Shown: positions 10,029 through 18,563 of the stretch, piece after piece
Numbering within the stretch: position 1 is the first letter of the stretch
Layout: every line of letters starts with the position of its first letter
Assembly: GCF_030068605.1 (NCBI RefSeq)
Contig: NZ_JASJOU010000016.1
Span: 1 to 64,000, forward strand
Length of the DNA: 64,000 nucleotides
Reading direction: 5' to 3'
Source: Xanthocytophaga agilis
GTDB lineage: Bacteria > Bacteroidota > Bacteroidia > Cytophagales > 172606-1
Made by a program: the position numbers and the translations under genes
The notes under the pieces: generated by a model
Databases searched by the model: none
Told to the model about the DNA's origin: nothing
Seen by the model: the letters and a program-made list of their open reading frames with translations, nothing else

Positions 10029-10050
10029 TCCGGATAGATAAGAATATACT

Positions 10051-10094
10051 AAGCACAAAAGGTATCCTCACACAATTGGATACCTTTTGTGCTT
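10051..10094 (+). terminator. Strong terminator after the Ldh-family gene
   Basis: Seventeen-base-pair perfect stem (10051-10067 with 10078-10094) and a 10-nt loop. The rest of the 309-nt gap up to 10337 shows no other structure. Confidence 0.85.
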
Positions 10095-10337
10095 TATAGC
10101 TGACCACTCTCAAATTTTCTAAGAATGAACTCACACCCAAAATTTGGTATAGATCAGACTTATAGTGTATTGAATGCATAGTGAAAGATTTTTAATAAGA
10201 TATAACAAGTCTGACAAAGTAAAACAGATTGTTCATCATGATCTGACTTTTAAAATTATCCATTAGATTGCATAATTTGTCCATTCTCTGTGAGCTAATC
10301 CTGAACCACCTTTGCTGTACATACTAAAACAATTCCT

Positions 10338-10703
10338 ATGAACGAAACAGCAATCGTGATTCTTTCTGATCCGAAGAGTGAATCTGAAGAGGCGCTGGGA
10401 CGTGTATTTAATGCATTGGCAGCAGCTTACGACTTTAAAACGGAAGGAGAAGAGGTAAAAATTATTTTTCAAGGTACAGCAACCCGATGGCCAGAACACC
10501 TACAAAAACCAGAACACCCTGTGAATGCACTCTATCTGGCGGTAGAAGACAAAATCGAAGGCATCTCCAGTGGATGTGCAACAGTGTTTGCTGCAAACCC
10601 ATCAGGATTTGATCTTATAAAAGATAATCAGGTACCGGGAACTACCGGCTTGCCTAGTTTTATCAAGCTGAAAAAGGATGGATTCAATGTCCTTATTTTT
10701 TAA
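10338..10703 (+). CDS. DsrE family protein
   Basis: Small cytoplasmic protein of 121 aa. The opening beta strand TAIVILSDPKSESEEALGRVFNALAAAYD and the spacing of helices fit the DsrE/DsrF-like fold; a cysteine occurs in SGCATVFAA near residue 80. It heads a run of four genes on the same strand (DsrE, PNPOx-like, deaminase, AraC). Classical DsrE proteins relay sulfur, but stand-alone members have no assigned activity. Confidence 0.7.
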   Translation: MNETAIVILSDPKSESEEALGRVFNALAAAYDFKTEGEEVKIIFQGTATRWPEHLQKPEHPVNALYLAVEDKIEGISSGCATVFAANPSGFDLIKDNQVPGTTGLPSFIKLKKDGFNVLIF

Positions 10704-10763
10704 TTAATTTACCCATCACTGCTCCTTACTTGCTGTAAGGGGCAATTGTCTACTTTTCATCTT

Positions 10764-11681
10764 ATGCTAGAGATATTTCATCAGGGCGAACGAGAAATCC
10801 AAAATAGAGTGGGTGAATCACTGATAGCCGATAGGAACAAACCACTCATTTCAAATTCGATAGTAAGGGGTGCTATTCATTTTATTGAGAAGCAACCTAT
10901 GGCAATAGTTGGTAGCAGAAATAAGGAGAATGAACTATGGGCATCTCTATTAATCGGGAATTTTGGCTTTGTAAAAGTGTCCGACCCAGGCACTATTGTC
11001 TTTGATACCGAACAGATTACCAGCAATCCGTCAGATATTTTCTTTTCAAACATAGCCCAAAACAATCAGATTGGCAGTTTATTCATCGAACTGGATTCCC
11101 GAAAACGATACAGAGTGAATGGAACCAGCCAGATTAACAATTCACGAATTGAACTAAGTGTAAAGCAGGCTTATCCCAATTGTCCCAAGTACATACAACG
11201 CAGGATCATTTCCACCCCCGACCATTTTAAGAAAGTGCCATCCAGTGTAGTTGAAGGAAGTGGATTGACAGACCAGACAATACAATGGATTACTAATGCA
11301 GACACATTTTTTGTAGCCAGTGCAGATTCAGCTGGGAATCTGGATGCTTCCCATCGAGGGGGTAATACCAACTTTATCGAACTAACTCCGGATGGTCTGT
11401 TGAAAATACCGGATTATCCAGGCAATAGCTTATTTAATACGTTGGGTAATATTCTGGCAAATCCAAACGTAGGTTTACTCTTTATAGATTTTGAGAGAAA
11501 ACAAACATTACAATTGACAGGTAGCGCAAGCCTGCTTTTTGGCCAAAACACAGAAACGGATCTACTTAAAACCAAGGGTACATGCCGTTATTGGCTCTTC
11601 CATACATCTCGTTGGATACATACCATTGACCACCACCAGGTAGAGTGGGAGTTTTTAGAATACTCACCTTTCAATTCATAA
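10764..11681 (+). CDS. Pyridoxamine 5'-phosphate oxidase family protein (flavin-binding split barrel)
   Basis: About 305 aa from ATG 10764; a TTG at 10746 is an alternative start. Two PNPOx-like split-barrel halves can be seen: QPMAIVGSRNKENELWASLLIGNFGFV at the front, and the second half ADTFFVASADSAGNLDASHRGG followed by NTLGNILANPNVGLLFIDFER. This architecture belongs to a family of FMN-binding proteins of unknown reaction often annotated as flavin-nucleotide-binding protein. It sits 60 nt after the DsrE gene and about 30 nt before the deaminase, so co-transcription is likely. Confidence 0.82.
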   Translation: MLEIFHQGEREIQNRVGESLIADRNKPLISNSIVRGAIHFIEKQPMAIVGSRNKENELWASLLIGNFGFVKVSDPGTIVFDTEQITSNPSDIFFSNIAQNNQIGSLFIELDSRKRYRVNGTSQINNSRIELSVKQAYPNCPKYIQRRIISTPDHFKKVPSSVVEGSGLTDQTIQWITNADTFFVASADSAGNLDASHRGGNTNFIELTPDGLLKIPDYPGNSLFNTLGNILANPNVGLLFIDFERKQTLQLTGSASLLFGQNTETDLLKTKGTCRYWLFHTSRWIHTIDHHQVEWEFLEYSPFNS

Positions 11682-11712
11682 GGATACAGTCCTGAAATTG
11701 AATTATAAAACT

Positions 11713-12186
11713 ATGCAAGAAGAATTTGAAAAGTATATGCACCAATGTCTGGAGCTTGCAAAAACGGCTATGGCAGCAGGCAATCCACCTGTGGGAGCAC
11801 TAATCGTGTTTGAACAAAAGGTACTGGGTACCGGAATTGAATCGGGAAAATCTACTGGTGATATTACCAATCACGCTGAAATACTTGCCATAAAAGACAC
11901 AATCAAAAACGGTTACTCAGACCAGTTGCCTTTAGCACGCATGTACACAACACATGAACCCTGCATCATGTGTTCTTATGTAATACGGCATTACAAAATA
12001 CCTGAAATTGTCTATGGAGTATCTGTACCACTTGTTGGCGGACTGACTTCCCAATTTACTATACTCTCTACCGAACAAGTACCAAAGTGGGGAATCAAAC
12101 CAAATATTATTGGAGGTGTATGCCAGGAAGAATGCAATGAACTTACCAGACAATTTATGCTAACACAAACGCCAAATCCATTGTAA
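11713..12186 (+). CDS. Nucleoside deaminase (CMP/dCMP deaminase superfamily)
   Basis: Zinc-dependent deaminase, 157 aa from the ATG at 11713; an upstream TTG at 11698 is less likely. The zinc site is complete: His54-Ala-Glu56 in NHAEILAI, with Glu as proton shuttle, and Pro83-Cys84-x-x-Cys87 in HEPCIMC. The substrate may be guanine, cytosine or an adenosine; the short form with AAGNPPVGALIV resembles TadA/guanine-deaminase types. The AraC regulator begins only 6 nt after its stop. Confidence 0.85.
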   Translation: MQEEFEKYMHQCLELAKTAMAAGNPPVGALIVFEQKVLGTGIESGKSTGDITNHAEILAIKDTIKNGYSDQLPLARMYTTHEPCIMCSYVIRHYKIPEIVYGVSVPLVGGLTSQFTILSTEQVPKWGIKPNIIGGVCQEECNELTRQFMLTQTPNPL

Positions 12187-12192
12187 AGAATT

Positions 12193-13074
12193 ATGCTCTC
12201 TCAGTCTGTTCATACACTGGTTAATCAACAGAATGGCAATTTGTCGTTTAAAATTTTTGAATTCGATAATACCAGTTACTTTGATCATATCCAGCGAAAT
12301 AATTATTTTACGCTTATTCTTATTACTTCCGGAGACGGAATAGCCAAAGTTGATTTTTGTGAGTATGTATTTGGGGCTGATACCCTGTTTGCTTTTTATC
12401 CGTATCAGCCATTCATGATAAGTACAAAGGCACCCTTAAAAGGCTTTTCTATCCAATTTCACCATGATTTCTTCTGTATATACAGACATCATAAAGAGAT
12501 AGCGACCAATGGTATTTTGTTTAATAATATCTATCAGCAGCCATTTATCCAGTTGCAGGAAAGCTCAAGAAAAACCTTGCTCAATATTATAGGAGAGATT
12601 ATCGAAGAATTAAAAGTGGAAGGGATACAAAGAGATGAGGTCATTGTTTCATACCTGAAGATATTTTTAGTCCTTGCCACCAGAATAAAACTTGAGCAGC
12701 AGCCTGTTCAGGAAGATGATGCTGCTAATGGCAGACAAGTATTTATCGTGCAAAGCTTACGAGATGCAATTGAAGAAAACTTTCGAATCAAGCATTCTGC
12801 AAGTGACTATGCAGCCCTGCTGAATGTTACACCCACTACACTGGCACGAATTACGAAAATCCATTTTAATAAAACGCTTTCGGACTTGATTAATGAACGA
12901 ATTATCATTGAAGCAAAAAGAGAACTATATCTAACAGGAAAAACGATCAAAGAGATTGCCTATGAGCTTGGATATGAAGATGAATATTATTTCAGTCGGT
13001 TCTTTAAAGGCAAAACAGATGTATCACCTCAATTATATAGAGATACAGTAGGCTTCAATAAAGGCGGAAGTTAA
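12193..13074 (+). CDS. AraC family transcriptional regulator
   Basis: Regulator of 293 aa. The N-terminal part has a cupin-type sensor (TLILITSGDGIAKVDFCEYVFGADTLFAFYPYQPF). The C-terminal DNA-binding domain holds two helix-turn-helix motifs (ASDYAALLNVTPTTLARITK and KTIKEIAYELGYEDEYYFSRF, ending FKGKTDVSPQLYRD). It is the last gene of the DsrE-PNPOx-deaminase run, 6 nt from the deaminase, so it probably regulates that operon. Confidence 0.9.
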   Translation: MLSQSVHTLVNQQNGNLSFKIFEFDNTSYFDHIQRNNYFTLILITSGDGIAKVDFCEYVFGADTLFAFYPYQPFMISTKAPLKGFSIQFHHDFFCIYRHHKEIATNGILFNNIYQQPFIQLQESSRKTLLNIIGEIIEELKVEGIQRDEVIVSYLKIFLVLATRIKLEQQPVQEDDAANGRQVFIVQSLRDAIEENFRIKHSASDYAALLNVTPTTLARITKIHFNKTLSDLINERIIIEAKRELYLTGKTIKEIAYELGYEDEYYFSRFFKGKTDVSPQLYRDTVGFNKGGS

Positions 13075-13176
13075 AAAGCTTTCTGAATCAACATCACTCA
13101 GGCCAGCTTATTTTTAGTGTATGCAACCCTCCGGTTTCTTTTTACTCTTTTGACTATTTCCTAAAAGATATATAAA

Positions 13177-14412
13177 ATGAAACTAAAAATCGCTCTGCAT
13201 CTGCTTTTTTGTGGGATTGTGCAACTCTGCATGTCTCAGAACTTACCTAGTCTGGTAACAGACCGAAACATCAATAGTACTTTCAGTATTATTGCCTATG
13301 ACAAAGCCACTCAGGAATGGGGTATTGCTGTAGCTACCAACAATATTTATGTAGGCAGCTCAACTATCTATATAGAACCTGGCTTGGGAGCGTTTTCAGT
13401 TATTGCAGAGACCAAACCGTTGTATGCCATCAATGGCTTTAAACAGCTGCAACACGGAAAAACCATTGAGCAAGCCATTGTATCTACTGCCTCGACAGAC
13501 TCATTAGCCGATTACAGACAGGTGGCAGGTATTGATGGAAAAGGCCACGTGTATGCAATGACAGGTTCTTCCTTAAAATACTGGAAAGGCAAAGCAGGCC
13601 ACCTGACAGGTGAAAGCTTTGTAGTAATGGGTAATCAACTGGCAGACAATGTGCTTACCAGTATGGCAGAAACATTCCGGACTTCACAAGGCACATTAGC
13701 GGAAAGATTGCTGCAAAGCCTCATAGCAGGACAAAAGGCAGGCGGTCAGATCAATGGCAAGCAATCAGCTGCTTTGGTTGTGAAAGGAGAGAAAAACGAA
13801 TGGTTTAATCAGATAGACCTGCGAGTGGATCATTCTGTACAGCCATTTGAAGACCTCCAAAAATTACTAAACTATCACTATGGGAGGATTCGGCTTAATC
13901 AGGCGATGTTTGCCATACGAATGAAAAATATTGCAAGAGGTAAATTATTGTTAAGCCAGGCTGAGCCAATGATTGAAGGATGGAATGGTATGTATGGCAA
14001 GCTAGCCAAAGCCTATCTCCTGCTTAATGATGAAAAGAAGGCTATCTCTATCATTAGTAAAGCCATCAAAGAGAATCCTTATTGGAAAGAAAATCTTCCA
14101 GCCTTCTATTGTCTGCGTCATGCACCCGAAATAAAACTGCTGCTGGATGAAACCACCTTTACACTGGCAGACTGGAACAATGCCATTAGCATTCTGATAG
14201 ATCTGCAAAAATCAGCAGAAAGTATAGATCTGGGTCAAAAAATTTTGAAACAGTATCCCGAATCGTCTTACACAAATTATCTGCTCGCCAAAGCCGTATT
14301 ACTAAATCAAAACAAATCTTCTGCAAAGAGTTATCTTGAAAAAGCCATCCAGTTAGACAAGGCAAATGCAGATGCTCAGCGACTGTTGACTCAACTTAAA
14401 GGAGCCTCCTAG
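13177..14412 (+). CDS. DUF1028 domain protein with C-terminal TPR-like repeats
   Basis: Secreted protein of 411 aa. A signal peptide (about residues 1-20) precedes a DUF1028 domain (FSIIAYDKATQEWGIAVATNN, GLGAFSVIAETKP, AIVSTASTDSLADYRQVAGIDGKG), a family with an Ntn-hydrolase-like fold. The last about 170 residues form helical TPR-like repeats (RGKLLLSQAEPMIEGWNGMYGKLAKAYLLL, SSYTNYLLAKAVLL, SAKSYLEKAIQLDKANADAQ). The combination suggests a periplasmic hydrolase with a protein-binding tail; no substrate is known. Confidence 0.82.
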   Translation: MKLKIALHLLFCGIVQLCMSQNLPSLVTDRNINSTFSIIAYDKATQEWGIAVATNNIYVGSSTIYIEPGLGAFSVIAETKPLYAINGFKQLQHGKTIEQAIVSTASTDSLADYRQVAGIDGKGHVYAMTGSSLKYWKGKAGHLTGESFVVMGNQLADNVLTSMAETFRTSQGTLAERLLQSLIAGQKAGGQINGKQSAALVVKGEKNEWFNQIDLRVDHSVQPFEDLQKLLNYHYGRIRLNQAMFAIRMKNIARGKLLLSQAEPMIEGWNGMYGKLAKAYLLLNDEKKAISIISKAIKENPYWKENLPAFYCLRHAPEIKLLLDETTFTLADWNNAISILIDLQKSAESIDLGQKILKQYPESSYTNYLLAKAVLLNQNKSSAKSYLEKAIQLDKANADAQRLLTQLKGAS

Positions 14413-14837
14413 TGTTAAGGAGTGTTAACGATAGTTAATATTAGTTAAAATGCTAATCTTCCTTGCAACTATCTCCCCCAAAAAAGGATCTTGCATATAT
14501 AAGCCATTTAGCATTTACCATTAGGTATGGAATGGGAATATATAGGTACATTTTCGACTGAAAGAAAATAGACTGGATCTAGAAATAGTAGCTTTACTCA
14601 AGATAGGTGTCAGTATAGAGACAGTATCTGATTGGAGTGTCCAGATTATTGAAAACAGCCGTGCCAAAATGTATGAAGAAGAAAAGTCCATACGCTCAAT
14701 TATAGGTCTGATTGGGCACTTGAAAAAAAAATCATTTTTTTTTCTAAATCTCGGTTACCTTTTCTTACATGAGTAGTATTAAGATTTAGAATAACAAAGA
14801 TTATTCATACACCTGTTTAACACTTATTTTGTTTAGG

Positions 14838-14873
14838 AAACCCTTTTTGCTCTACAAAAAGGGTTTTTTATTT
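14838..14873 (+). terminator. Orphan Rho-independent terminator
   Basis: Twelve-base-pair perfect stem AAACCCTTTTTG/CAAAAAGGGTTT (14838-14849 with 14855-14866), 5-nt loop and a T-rich tail. It lies 426 nt beyond the nearest upstream gene. Confidence 0.8.
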
Positions 14874-14992
14874 CCCCAAAAACCAAGCCCCCCACCACTT
14901 CTGCTATTTTTACCCTACAATCCTCTCTATGAACACTTTATTTTGCATGTTCTTTACAAAATAATTCTTACTCATTTTTACAGGCTTTTTTT

Positions 14993-15021
14993 AGGTACCG
15001 ATTTAGTCGGTGCCTCTTTTT
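14993..15021 (+). terminator. Second orphan terminator-like hairpin
   Basis: Nine-base-pair stem AGGTACCGA/TCGGTGCCT (14993-15001 with 15007-15015, one G-U pair), 5-nt loop, then CTTTTTG. Confidence 0.6.
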
Positions 15022-15231
15022 GAAGAGCTATTTTGGAAGAAAAAAATGTAACCGAAAAAAAATAATAAAAATCTTACATGCCATTCAAAGCCGAAAATAT
15101 CAGCAGAAAACAAAGAGAAAAAACTGCCTTTTATAAAAACTTTATGTCAAAAAAACCGAGTTTTTCCGTTAGAACATCGATTAATAGACTCTACATTTTA
15201 CCATAGATAAACTACTATCCACACAGTTGTA

Positions 15232-15263
15232 AAATAAAAAAGGACATGTAGTAAAACATGCCC
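15232..15263 (-). terminator. Terminator after pgl
   Basis: On the minus strand GGGCATGT pairs with ACATGTCC (15256-15263 with 15242-15249) and is followed by TTTTTTATTTT. Confidence 0.8.
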
Positions 15264-15293
15264 TTCTATCTTTTCTGATTTTAGAGTATTTCA

Positions 15294-16055
15294 TTAAGCA
15301 CGGGTTGCTTTGGCCAGGATATTTTTCTTTTCCCAGTCATCAGCAGCAGCTTTATCCAGATACCAGTATAAATTACCACTTTGTGGATTTACATAGGCAG
15401 CCGGATACATGTCTGCTTCTGGTTTCTCGCCCAGAATCTCTTCAACCTTTGTTGCCTTATCAGCACCTGTAACCAGGAAGGCTACATGACTGGCATGATT
15501 AATCAGCTTCATCGTAAAAGAAACCCGTAATTGACCGGACTGAGGATGTTTGGCAATGGTACACAGATTATCAGAGTCTATAAGATCTATTCTGTCAGGA
15601 AACAGGGAAGCTGTATGTCCATCTGAACCCATTCCCAGTAAAACCAGATCAAACTGAGGAACCTGATTTACAGAAGGTACTACCTCTCTGATAGTGCGTT
15701 CATAGCGGATAGCTTCATTATAGGCATCTAACTCTCCATGCATCCGGAATATATTGGATTCGGGAATAGCCAAAGGCTCTAATAAATGTTTTTGTGCCAG
15801 CAGAAAGTTACTTTCTTCATGGGTTGGCGCTACACAACGTTCATCCACCCAAAAGATTTTCACCTTTTGCCAGTTAATAGAGTCTTTGTAGTGGGTTGCG
15901 AGATGATCGAATAGATATACGGGGGTTTTTCCACCAGATACAGCCAGATAAAAAGTATCTTTCTGATTAGCCAGACTGGCAATCTGGCGTGATAAAGCTT
16001 CTACAAGCTCTCCCGAAGTATCGTAAATCTGAATGTTGGGCGTCATATCAGTCAC
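15294..16055 (-). CDS. pgl: 6-phosphogluconolactonase
   Basis: Hydrolyses 6-phosphogluconolactone to 6-phosphogluconate, second step of the oxidative pentose phosphate pathway; cytoplasmic, 253 aa. Motifs of the DevB/SOL type: FYLAVSGGKTPVYLFDHLA (phosphate loop), KIFWVDERCVAPTHEESN, and FDLVLLGMGSDGHTASLFP with the catalytic His. It lies 144 nt downstream of zwf on the same strand, so both enzymes that act in sequence are adjacent. Ends in a clear terminator. Confidence 0.95.
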   Translation of the reverse strand: MTDMTPNIQIYDTSGELVEALSRQIASLANQKDTFYLAVSGGKTPVYLFDHLATHYKDSINWQKVKIFWVDERCVAPTHEESNFLLAQKHLLEPLAIPESNIFRMHGELDAYNEAIRYERTIREVVPSVNQVPQFDLVLLGMGSDGHTASLFPDRIDLIDSDNLCTIAKHPQSGQLRVSFTMKLINHASHVAFLVTGADKATKVEEILGEKPEADMYPAAYVNPQSGNLYWYLDKAAADDWEKKNILAKATRA

Positions 16056-16157
16056 AGGTTAAAAATGGCAGGTTATAAATCATAGGAATTACAACTAAAA
16101 ATAATTATACCACACAATTAAGAGATTGTGTTGTCATTATTACCAGGAGCAGAAACA

Positions 16158-16190
16158 ACAACATCTGACATTACTAAAGCCAGATGTTGT
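16158..16190 (-). terminator. Hairpin between zwf and pgl
   Basis: Ten-base-pair perfect stem ACAACATCTG/CAGATGTTGT (16158-16167 with 16181-16190). The T tract on the minus strand is weak, so it could be an attenuator or a processing site rather than a full stop. Confidence 0.45.
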
Positions 16191-16199
16191 ATAACACAA

Positions 16200-17717
16200 T
16201 TATAATTCACAGTAAATTCCGTCATTAGACAGGTTTTTACATGGATATCGCCACGTAATATTTTTGTGTTTGCCTTCTACCAGATCATCAGCATTTTCAG
16301 GTCCCCAGGTTCCGGCCGGATATCCATACATCTTGATATTCGGATTGGTTTCCCATGCTTTCAGAATTGGATCGATAAACTGCCAGGCGGCTTCAACAGC
16401 ATCTCCACGGGCATACAGTGTAGCATCGCCCTGTATACAGTCAAGCAGTAGTCGTTCGTAAGCCTCCGGAATATAGGTATCTGCCAGATCCTTGTAATGG
16501 AAATCCATATCCACATCTGTTACCCGTAATCCTTCACCCGGAATCTTCATGGCAAACTTCAACAGCATACCCTCATCTGGCTGAATACGAATAATGAGCA
16601 TGTTATCCTGGTTCATCACGCCTGTATTTTTAACAAACAGGTGGTGCGGAGTCGGATTGAAATGGATAACGATCTCTGTTACCCGTGTAGGCATGCGTTT
16701 ACCGGTACGGATATAAAATGGTACCCCCGACCAACGCCAGTTGTCAATAAAGAATTTCATGGCAACATAGGTCTCCGTACGGGATTCAGGCGAAACGCCT
16801 TCTTCTTCCCGATAGCCGGGAACGGTTTCACCATGAATAGTGGCACTGGTATATTGTCCCCGTATTACGTTTTTCTCAATATCCTCAGGAGACAACGGAC
16901 GCAGAGACTGGAATAATTTCATCCGTTCGTTACGTATGGCACTCTCTGTAGCCTGTACAGGAGGTTCCATCGCTACCAGAGCAGCTAACTGCAACAGGTG
17001 GTTTTGGATCATATCCCGCATAGCACCTGAACCATCGTAATATCCACCCCGCTTCTCTACTCCTACTGTTTCAGCAGCCGTAATTTCTACGTGATGAATA
17101 AAGTTACGATTCCACAGTGGTTCAAAAATGCTGTTGGCAAAACGCGTGATCAACAGGTTCTGAACGGTTTCTTTACCCAGGTAATGATCAATACGATAAA
17201 TTTGTGGCTCTGCAAAGTAAGATAACAATTGCTTGTTTAGCTCCAGTGCCGTTTTCAAATCATACCCAAATGGCTTTTCGATGATAATACGTTTCCATCC
17301 ATCCTCTTCATTGCTTAGCCCCACATTAGACAAACTTCTGGAAACTACCTCATACAAACTAGGTGGGGTAGATAGGTAAAAAATGTAATTGCCGGAGATA
17401 TCTAATTGTGTCAGACGATCTTTGAGAGAGCCATAGGCATTCGGATCGCTGGTCTCCATGGCATGGTAATGAATCTTTTCAGAAAAAGCAGCTTGCTTGT
17501 CTGCCGATCCATTGTCCTTTAGGTGTTTGTTTTCAAGAATAACTTTTTTTCGATATTCTTCGTCTGTAAATTTGGTGCGACTGACACCCAATACCGCAAA
17601 CTTCTCTGGTAAAAATGACCTGCAATACAGATTATAAATAGCCGGAATCAGTTTGCGTTCGGTTAAGTCTCCAGACGCTCCAAAAATGACTAGAATGTGA
17701 TTGTCTGTCTGTTTCAT
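16200..17717 (-). CDS. zwf: Glucose-6-phosphate dehydrogenase
   Basis: Oxidises glucose 6-phosphate to 6-phosphogluconolactone with NADP; first step of the oxidative pentose phosphate pathway. At 505 aa it has the usual length. The cofactor motif GASGDLTERK is at residues 13-22, EKPFG at 147-151, and the substrate-binding signature RIDHYLGKE at 175-183. The pgl gene is downstream, and the divergent rpiB starts 161 nt away, so the intergenic segment 17718-17878 should carry promoters for both directions. Confidence 0.97.
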   Translation of the reverse strand: MKQTDNHILVIFGASGDLTERKLIPAIYNLYCRSFLPEKFAVLGVSRTKFTDEEYRKKVILENKHLKDNGSADKQAAFSEKIHYHAMETSDPNAYGSLKDRLTQLDISGNYIFYLSTPPSLYEVVSRSLSNVGLSNEEDGWKRIIIEKPFGYDLKTALELNKQLLSYFAEPQIYRIDHYLGKETVQNLLITRFANSIFEPLWNRNFIHHVEITAAETVGVEKRGGYYDGSGAMRDMIQNHLLQLAALVAMEPPVQATESAIRNERMKLFQSLRPLSPEDIEKNVIRGQYTSATIHGETVPGYREEEGVSPESRTETYVAMKFFIDNWRWSGVPFYIRTGKRMPTRVTEIVIHFNPTPHHLFVKNTGVMNQDNMLIIRIQPDEGMLLKFAMKIPGEGLRVTDVDMDFHYKDLADTYIPEAYERLLLDCIQGDATLYARGDAVEAAWQFIDPILKAWETNPNIKMYGYPAGTWGPENADDLVEGKHKNITWRYPCKNLSNDGIYCEL

Positions 17718-17878
17718 TTTCTTAGATTTGGGGTGTGGAGCGTTTTAGTACAGATGTTGTGGGTTGTTACTGCCTTTAAAACACACCATTATATAGTTTA
17801 ATTGTGCAGCTAAGGTAACAAACATGTTTTTTATTGCACCTATATATCTAAAGTTTTTATCTGTAAAGTTTTTGTAAA

Positions 17879-18322
17879 ATGAAAATAGGAATCGCTGCCG
17901 ATCACGGTGGATTTGAACTAAAAGAGAAATTGAAGGCAAAAATCCAGTCTCTTGGATACGAAGTCACTGACTTTGGCGCTACAAAGTACGATGCTGCCGA
18001 TGACTATCCTGATTTTACTGTTCCACTGGCTCAGGCCGTAGCGGCAAAACAGGTTGACAAGGGTGTGGTATTATGTGGTAGTGGCGTAGGTGCCTGCTTT
18101 ACCGCCAATAAGGTCAAAGGAATACGCGCTGCACTGATTACCGAAACATATTCAGCCCATCAGGGAGTAGAACATGATGATATGAATATGATCTGTATTG
18201 GAGGAAGGGTAGTTGGAGAAAATCTTGCCTGGGAAATTACAGAGGCTTTTTTGAAAGCAACCTATTCAGGAGAAGAGCGTCATGAACGCCGACTGAATAA
18301 GGTCAAGCAACTGGAAAAATAA
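17879..18322 (+). CDS. rpiB: Ribose 5-phosphate isomerase B
   Basis: Interconverts ribulose 5-phosphate and ribose 5-phosphate; 147 aa, cytoplasmic. The N-terminus MKIGIAADHGGFELKEKL and the active-site block VVLCGSGVGACFTANK (Cys66, as in the E. coli enzyme) are diagnostic for the B type. It is divergent from zwf and followed on the same strand by gnd, with two paired palindromes in the 241-nt gap. Confidence 0.95.
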   Translation: MKIGIAADHGGFELKEKLKAKIQSLGYEVTDFGATKYDAADDYPDFTVPLAQAVAAKQVDKGVVLCGSGVGACFTANKVKGIRAALITETYSAHQGVEHDDMNMICIGGRVVGENLAWEITEAFLKATYSGEERHERRLNKVKQLEK

Positions 18323-18340
18323 TTTGAGGTTTCTGCCTGT

Positions 18341-18400
18341 CGTTGGTGTTATCACCAACGAGTTGCTTTCCTTCATGCAGGTTGGTGATAACACCAACCT
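18341..18400. repeat. Two mutually complementary palindromes between rpiB and gnd
   Basis: GTTGGTG-TTAT-CACCAAC (core 18342-18359) and GTTGGTG-ATAA-CACCAAC (18381-18398). Each folds on itself as a 7- to 9-bp hairpin with a 4-nt loop, and the two 18-nt cores are exact reverse complements of one another, so one long hairpin or two short ones can form. No T tract follows. Confidence 0.75.
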
Positions 18401-18563
18401 GGGGATTGAAATGATTTTCGGTTTGACTCTACCTTATCTTTTTGCACTTAACCAAAAGAATATTTATTAATAGGTAAAGTTGAATCAAAGGAGGCAATAA
18501 ACCGTTCATATGTTTTCTAATTACACTGTTTTATTTTTTCATCCATAATTATTCAATTAAGAT

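Larger units (their letters stand above)
14413..15293. other. Gene-free gap with two orphan terminators
   Basis: This 881-nt interval has no supported protein gene. It holds GTTAA-rich sequence just after the DUF1028 gene, a 76-codon open frame without a start codon (14546-14776), an A/T run near 14725, and two well-formed terminators at 14838 and 14993 that are not directly behind a gene. A small RNA gene upstream of either is possible but unproven. Confidence 0.5.

Noticed and set aside
14546-14776. 76-codon frame in the gap after the DUF1028 gene
   Set aside because: No start codon at its beginning, and it ends in a low-complexity Lys/Phe stretch; may be a remnant but not supportable.
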